A stretch of DNA of 7,909 nt, from NCBI GenBank assembly GCA_947259865.1, contig CAMYNZ010000267.1, forward strand, positions 1 through 7,909. The letters are read 5' to 3'. Positions 5,396-7,909 of the stretch are shown in pieces. A model generated the notes under the pieces. That model had not been told where the DNA came from. It did not search any database and saw only the letters and a list, made by a program, of their open reading frames with translations. Both the position numbers and the translations under genes were made by a program. Source of the DNA: an uncultured Desulfobacterales bacterium. Its GTDB lineage: Bacteria; Desulfobacterota; Desulfobacteria; Desulfobacterales; G020354645. Position 1 is the first letter of the stretch. Every line of letters starts with the position of its first letter.

Positions 5396-6362
5396 TCTTT
5401 TTCCGGAAATTGTCGATGAATTAGACTATGATATCAGTTGGATACAGAAGGGAAGCCTGCTTGCGATTGAAAACGAAGCGGAGATGGAGGAGGCCAAGAA
5501 GTTTTGCTCTCGGTTAGATGCCGAAGGACTACCGGTTAGAATTCTGGACAAGTATGAGGTCCACGAGGATGAGCCCTATCTGGCCTCCGATATTGTCGGT
5601 GGTATGGAAACGGATTGTGACGGTTCCCTGAACCCCATGGCCCTGGCCTATGGACTGGTTCATGGCGCTAAAAAGATGGGCGCCGAAGTTTTGACTTTTA
5701 GTGCTGTGACCGACATCCGGCTGGATGCCGACGGCGGCATCGAGAGGGTCGTTACCGAAAAAGAGGAAATCGTCACCAGGCGGGTCGTCAATGCTGCCGG
5801 TGTCTGGGCACCGGAAATTGGCAAACTGGTGGGGCTGGATATCCCCATCAGGTCCAGACAAGGCCAGATGCTGGTGGCTGAGCGTACTTTCCCCGTTGCC
5901 AGACGAAAAGTAATGGAATTCGGGTATATGATGGCCAAATTTGAAAGCAGTAATTATGACCGCAATGTAACACCCGAAATGGAAAAATACGGGGTTGCGC
6001 TAGTGTTTGAACCCACCGAAGCAGCGAATTTTCTGATTGGCAGCAGTCGCCGGTTCGTGGGCAGGGACACGTCATGCCACATTGACGTTCTACGTGCCAT
6101 GGCCCAGCGGGCCATTCGGTTTTTCCCCGTGATCAAGGATATTAAAATCATTCGCAGTTATGCGGGGCTCAGGCCTTTTACGCCGGACCATCTGCCCATT
6201 ATTTCAGAAACCGAGGTGCCGGGCTTTTACGTGGCGGCCGGTCATGAAGGCGATGGCATCGGGCTTTCCCTGATCACCGGCAAATTAATATCCCAAATGA
6301 TCTGCGGCGAGCAACCGTCAGTATCAACCGAACTTTTAAAGCTGAGCCGGTTTAAGGGATAG
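5376..6362 (+). pseudogene. C-terminal part of the DAO-fold dehydrogenase subunit
   Basis: The open frame resumes in the second repeat copy, overlapping the N-terminal fragment by 14 bp. If read from TTG 5376 it gives 328 residues, but no ribosome binding site supports that start; the frame is simply the continuation of the interrupted gene. It holds the substrate and FAD-cap regions, including QGQMLVAE in the middle and the C-terminal DAO segment with AGHEGDGIGLS, but lacks the GxGxxG motif. Production by reinitiation is conceivable, yet it could not bind FAD normally by itself. Confidence 0.8.
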
Positions 6363-6363
6363 C

Positions 6364-6642
6364 ATGGATGTCGGAGATACGTTTGAAATTGAAGTGGACG
6401 GACGGACTATTTTAGCCCGCAGCGGACAGACGATTGCCGAGGCACTTTTGGCGAACGGGTTGAGAGGGTTGCGGGTGACAAGGAAGCAAGCCCCCCGGGG
6501 TGTCTACTGCGGCATGGGAATCTGCTATGAATGCCGGATGATTGTCAACGGCGTTCCCAATGTTCGCACGTGTATGACCCCGGCAACACCGGGTTGCAGA
6601 ATAGCCACCCAGGATGATTCAAGGATAACGCTTGAGAAATGA
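6364..6642 (+). CDS. [2Fe-2S] subunit of heteromeric amino-acid dehydrogenase (LhpF/SoxA-N-like)
   Basis: A 92-residue plant-type ferredoxin-fold protein (Fer2_4 type). Cysteines at 49, 54, 57 and 70 (C-x4-C-x2-C-x12-C) lie in RGVYCGMGICYECR and VRTCMTP, the standard [2Fe-2S] ligands of this small subunit. The N-terminal part, VDGRTILARSGQTIAEAL, is the usual beta-grasp opening. In D-hydroxyproline dehydrogenase and opine oxidase complexes this subunit passes electrons between the flavin subunits. In sarcosine oxidase alpha a similar domain is fused to the N-terminus. It starts one base after the stop of the DAO-fold subunit and overlaps the next gene by 4 bp (ATGA), which indicates translational coupling. 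It is intact, unlike the subunit upstream. A sixth Cys at 78 has no assigned role. The complex type is recognised with good confidence; the amine substrate is inferred. Confidence 0.88.
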   Translation: MDVGDTFEIEVDGRTILARSGQTIAEALLANGLRGLRVTRKQAPRGVYCGMGICYECRMIVNGVPNVRTCMTPATPGCRIATQDDSRITLEK

Positions 6643-7909
6643 AAGAAGCTGATCTGGTCATAATCGGAGGAGGCCCGGCAGGAATCACAGCTGCAACCGA
6701 GGCAGCCCGCCTGGGGGCCTCTGTTGCTATCATTGATGAAAACCAGCATCTGGGTGGAAAAGTATTGAGCCCGACGAGCAGCACAATCCAGGCAGGTGTT
6801 TCGGATGACATCGAGAAAAACCTCCGGCGTCAAATACTGAACGACTTCGATCGGGTCAAGGATAAAATATCGCTATTTTTGAACACAGAGGTGTGGGATA
6901 TTGTTGATCAAAGGATGGTCCTGCTTTATTCAAAACTCGGGTCTGCAGAACAATTAAAAAGCATCAAGGGCGACAAATTGATTATTTCCGTTGGCGCCTT
7001 TGAAAAAGCGATTCCCTTCCCGGGGTGGACGCTTCCCGGTGTGTTTTCGGTGGGTGGGTTAAATACGCTGGTTAAAAAGGGAATCCTGCCCGGGAAACGT
7101 TTTTTGCTTGCCGGAACCGGTCCCCTGCAGCTTGTATTGGCAAATCATTTAATCAATGCCGGTGCCTGCTTAAGCGCCATTGTTAATGCCGCTTCGCTGA
7201 AGGACATTTCGGCAAGTGCCTTACAGCTTATTTCAAGTATTGACTATCCGAAAATACGATCCGGATTTGACTACCTGTGGAACATCCAAAGACATCACAT
7301 ACCTGTTTATCGCTCTCATATTATTTCCAAAGTATTTGGTACCAGCGAGGTAGAAAAGACGGAGATTGTAAAAGTTGACCGATCTTGGAATCCGATAAGG
7401 GGAACAGAAAAGGAAATCAACGTCGATTCGGTTGCATACGGGTTCGGCCTGATTCCGTGTACCGAGCTGACCCGGCAGTGTGGTTGCAAACACATCTACG
7501 ATGAAGGTCGCGGCTATTGGAGAGTCGATCTCAACGAAAGAATGGAAACCAACGTACCTGGAATATTTGCGGCCGGCGACGGTCTGAGCGTCAAGGGTTA
7601 TTCCGCGGCCATCGAGGAGGGCAGAGTGGCTGCTCTGGAGGCCTGCACCCAGCTTGACCGTGTGGACAGAAGAGAAGCCGATAGATTACTGCGACCCGCT
7701 TTAAGAAAATTAAAACGATTCAATCGATTTGGTCAAATCATGGATGCCATATCAACGCCGAGGCCGGGGATATACAATATCCTGTCTGATGATACGGTTG
7801 TGTGCCGCTGCGAAGAGGTAACCATGCATGATGTGATCTCTGCGGTGGCGGACGGCGCCGGAGATGTGAACGACATTAAAAGAAGAACCCGACTGGGGAT
7901 GGGGCACTG
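6639..7909 (+). CDS. NAD(P)/FAD-type oxidoreductase subunit with C-terminal BFD-like [2Fe-2S] domain (LhpE/OoxA-like), 3' truncated
   Basis: The frame opens at ATG 6639, overlapping the previous stop (ATGA), and stays open for 423 codons plus two bases to the right edge. Residues 10-15 (GGGPAG) form the FAD-binding loop and Asp33 ends the second beta strand. A second Rossmann-type motif, AGTGPLQL, is at 158-165, and FAAGDG (310-315) binds the flavin near the end. CRCEEVT supplies Cys389 and Cys391 of a bacterioferritin-ferredoxin-like [2Fe-2S] domain. The last two bases (TG, after MGH) would begin the third ligand, Cys424. This layout matches the large subunit of hydroxyproline dehydrogenase, opine oxidase and HcnB-type enzymes; about 40-60 residues are probably missing. 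It likely accepts electrons from the DAO-fold subunit through the [2Fe-2S] protein and hands them on, to an acceptor that cannot be read here. The frame shows no lesion in the visible part. Confidence 0.88.
   Translation, partial: MKEADLVIIGGGPAGITAATEAARLGASVAIIDENQHLGGKVLSPTSSTIQAGVSDDIEKNLRRQILNDFDRVKDKISLFLNTEVWDIVDQRMVLLYSKLGSAEQLKSIKGDKLIISVGAFEKAIPFPGWTLPGVFSVGGLNTLVKKGILPGKRFLLAGTGPLQLVLANHLINAGACLSAIVNAASLKDISASALQLISSIDYPKIRSGFDYLWNIQRHHIPVYRSHIISKVFGTSEVEKTEIVKVDRSWNPIRGTEKEINVDSVAYGFGLIPCTELTRQCGCKHIYDEGRGYWRVDLNERMETNVPGIFAAGDGLSVKGYSAAIEEGRVAALEACTQLDRVDRREADRLLRPALRKLKRFNRFGQIMDAISTPRPGIYNILSDDTVVCRCEEVTMHDVISAVADGAGDVNDIKRRTRLGMGH

Larger units (their letters stand above)
5159..6362 (+). 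pseudogene. FAD-dependent D-amino-acid dehydrogenase subunit (DAO fold), split by a 28-bp tandem duplication
   Basis: This is the catalytic flavoprotein of a heteromeric dehydrogenase of the D-hydroxyproline (LhpB-type), opine or sarcosine beta type, which oxidises a secondary amine to an imine. The N-terminus has the FAD-binding IGGGVVG motif (Gly12-Gly17) and Glu35 for the ribose. The C-terminus has the DAO-family segment GLRPFTPDHLPII followed by GFYVAAGHEGDGIGLS. The reading frame is broken. A perfect 28-bp direct repeat (5340-5367, 5368-5395) shifts the frame by +1, giving a stop at 5387-5389. Removing either copy joins SQLTKLSQ directly to DLFPEIVDELDY and restores a 391-residue protein of normal family length. 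GGAG (5147-5150) precedes ATG 5159. The gene is followed within one base by the [2Fe-2S] subunit and then the third subunit, the order expected for a three-subunit complex. As written, the FAD-binding part and the catalytic part are on separate polypeptides, so activity should be lost unless the repeat collapses or the duplication is an assembly error. Confidence 0.85.

Noticed and set aside
5341..5400. Programmed ribosomal frameshift in the dehydrogenase gene.
   Set aside because: There is no slippery heptamer. The frame change is fully explained by the exact 28-bp tandem duplication, and a single copy restores the frame.
5529..6151. Several antisense open frames of 62-110 codons opposite the dehydrogenase subunit, and similar ones opposite the other genes.
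   Set aside because: They mirror the coding strand of well-supported genes, show no recognisable domains, and have no upstream signals.

Overview
The window looks like part of an amino-acid import and catabolism locus from a bacterium. All recognisable genes are on the + strand. The most likely substrate is hydroxyproline, or a proline-type imino acid. The 3' ends of the LIV-type transporter, the anaerobe-style proline racemases and the GGTTCA-rich intergenic repeats recall sulfate-reducing Desulfobacterota. That taxonomic guess is from memory and weak, because the window has no rRNA or other marker.

Layout: (1) 1-150 is the 3' end of a LivG-type ABC ATPase. (2) 151-292 is an unusually long gap for a livG-livF pair. 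It holds a degenerate heptad repeat, a 26-bp near-perfect palindrome and a weak promoter candidate. (3) 293-1000 is a complete LivF-type ATPase. (4) 1031-2074 and 2113-2985 are a first pair: a proline racemase family enzyme followed by a DapA/NAL-family (Schiff-base lyase or deaminase) enzyme. (5) 2986-3187 is a spacer built largely of GGTTCA-type direct and inverted repeats. (6) 3188-4195 and 4240-5121 are a second, diverged racemase plus DapA/NAL-like pair in the same order. (7) 5159-6362, 6364-6642 and 6639-7909 encode the three subunits of a heteromeric flavin/iron-sulfur amino-acid dehydrogenase of the hydroxyproline, opine or sarcosine type: a DAO-fold subunit, a [2Fe-2S] subunit and a pyridine-nucleotide-disulfide-type subunit. 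The last gene runs off the window.

How the genes could work together (inference from known LhpA/HypE, LhpBEF and LhpC-type pathways): the ABC transporter imports the amino acid, and a racemase/epimerase inverts C2 to give the D-form. The three-subunit dehydrogenase oxidises the D-form to a cyclic imine, and a DapA-family enzyme deaminates and ring-opens the hydroxylated imine. The expected alpha-ketoglutarate semialdehyde dehydrogenase is not in the window. Carrying two racemase-lyase pairs with one dehydrogenase suggests two stereoisomers or two related substrates.

The most striking sequence-level observation is a perfect 28-bp tandem duplication (5340-5367 and 5368-5395) inside the DAO-fold dehydrogenase subunit. 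It shifts the frame and splits the gene. Deleting one copy restores a single 391-residue protein. This is either a recent, potentially reversible inactivating mutation or an assembly artefact.
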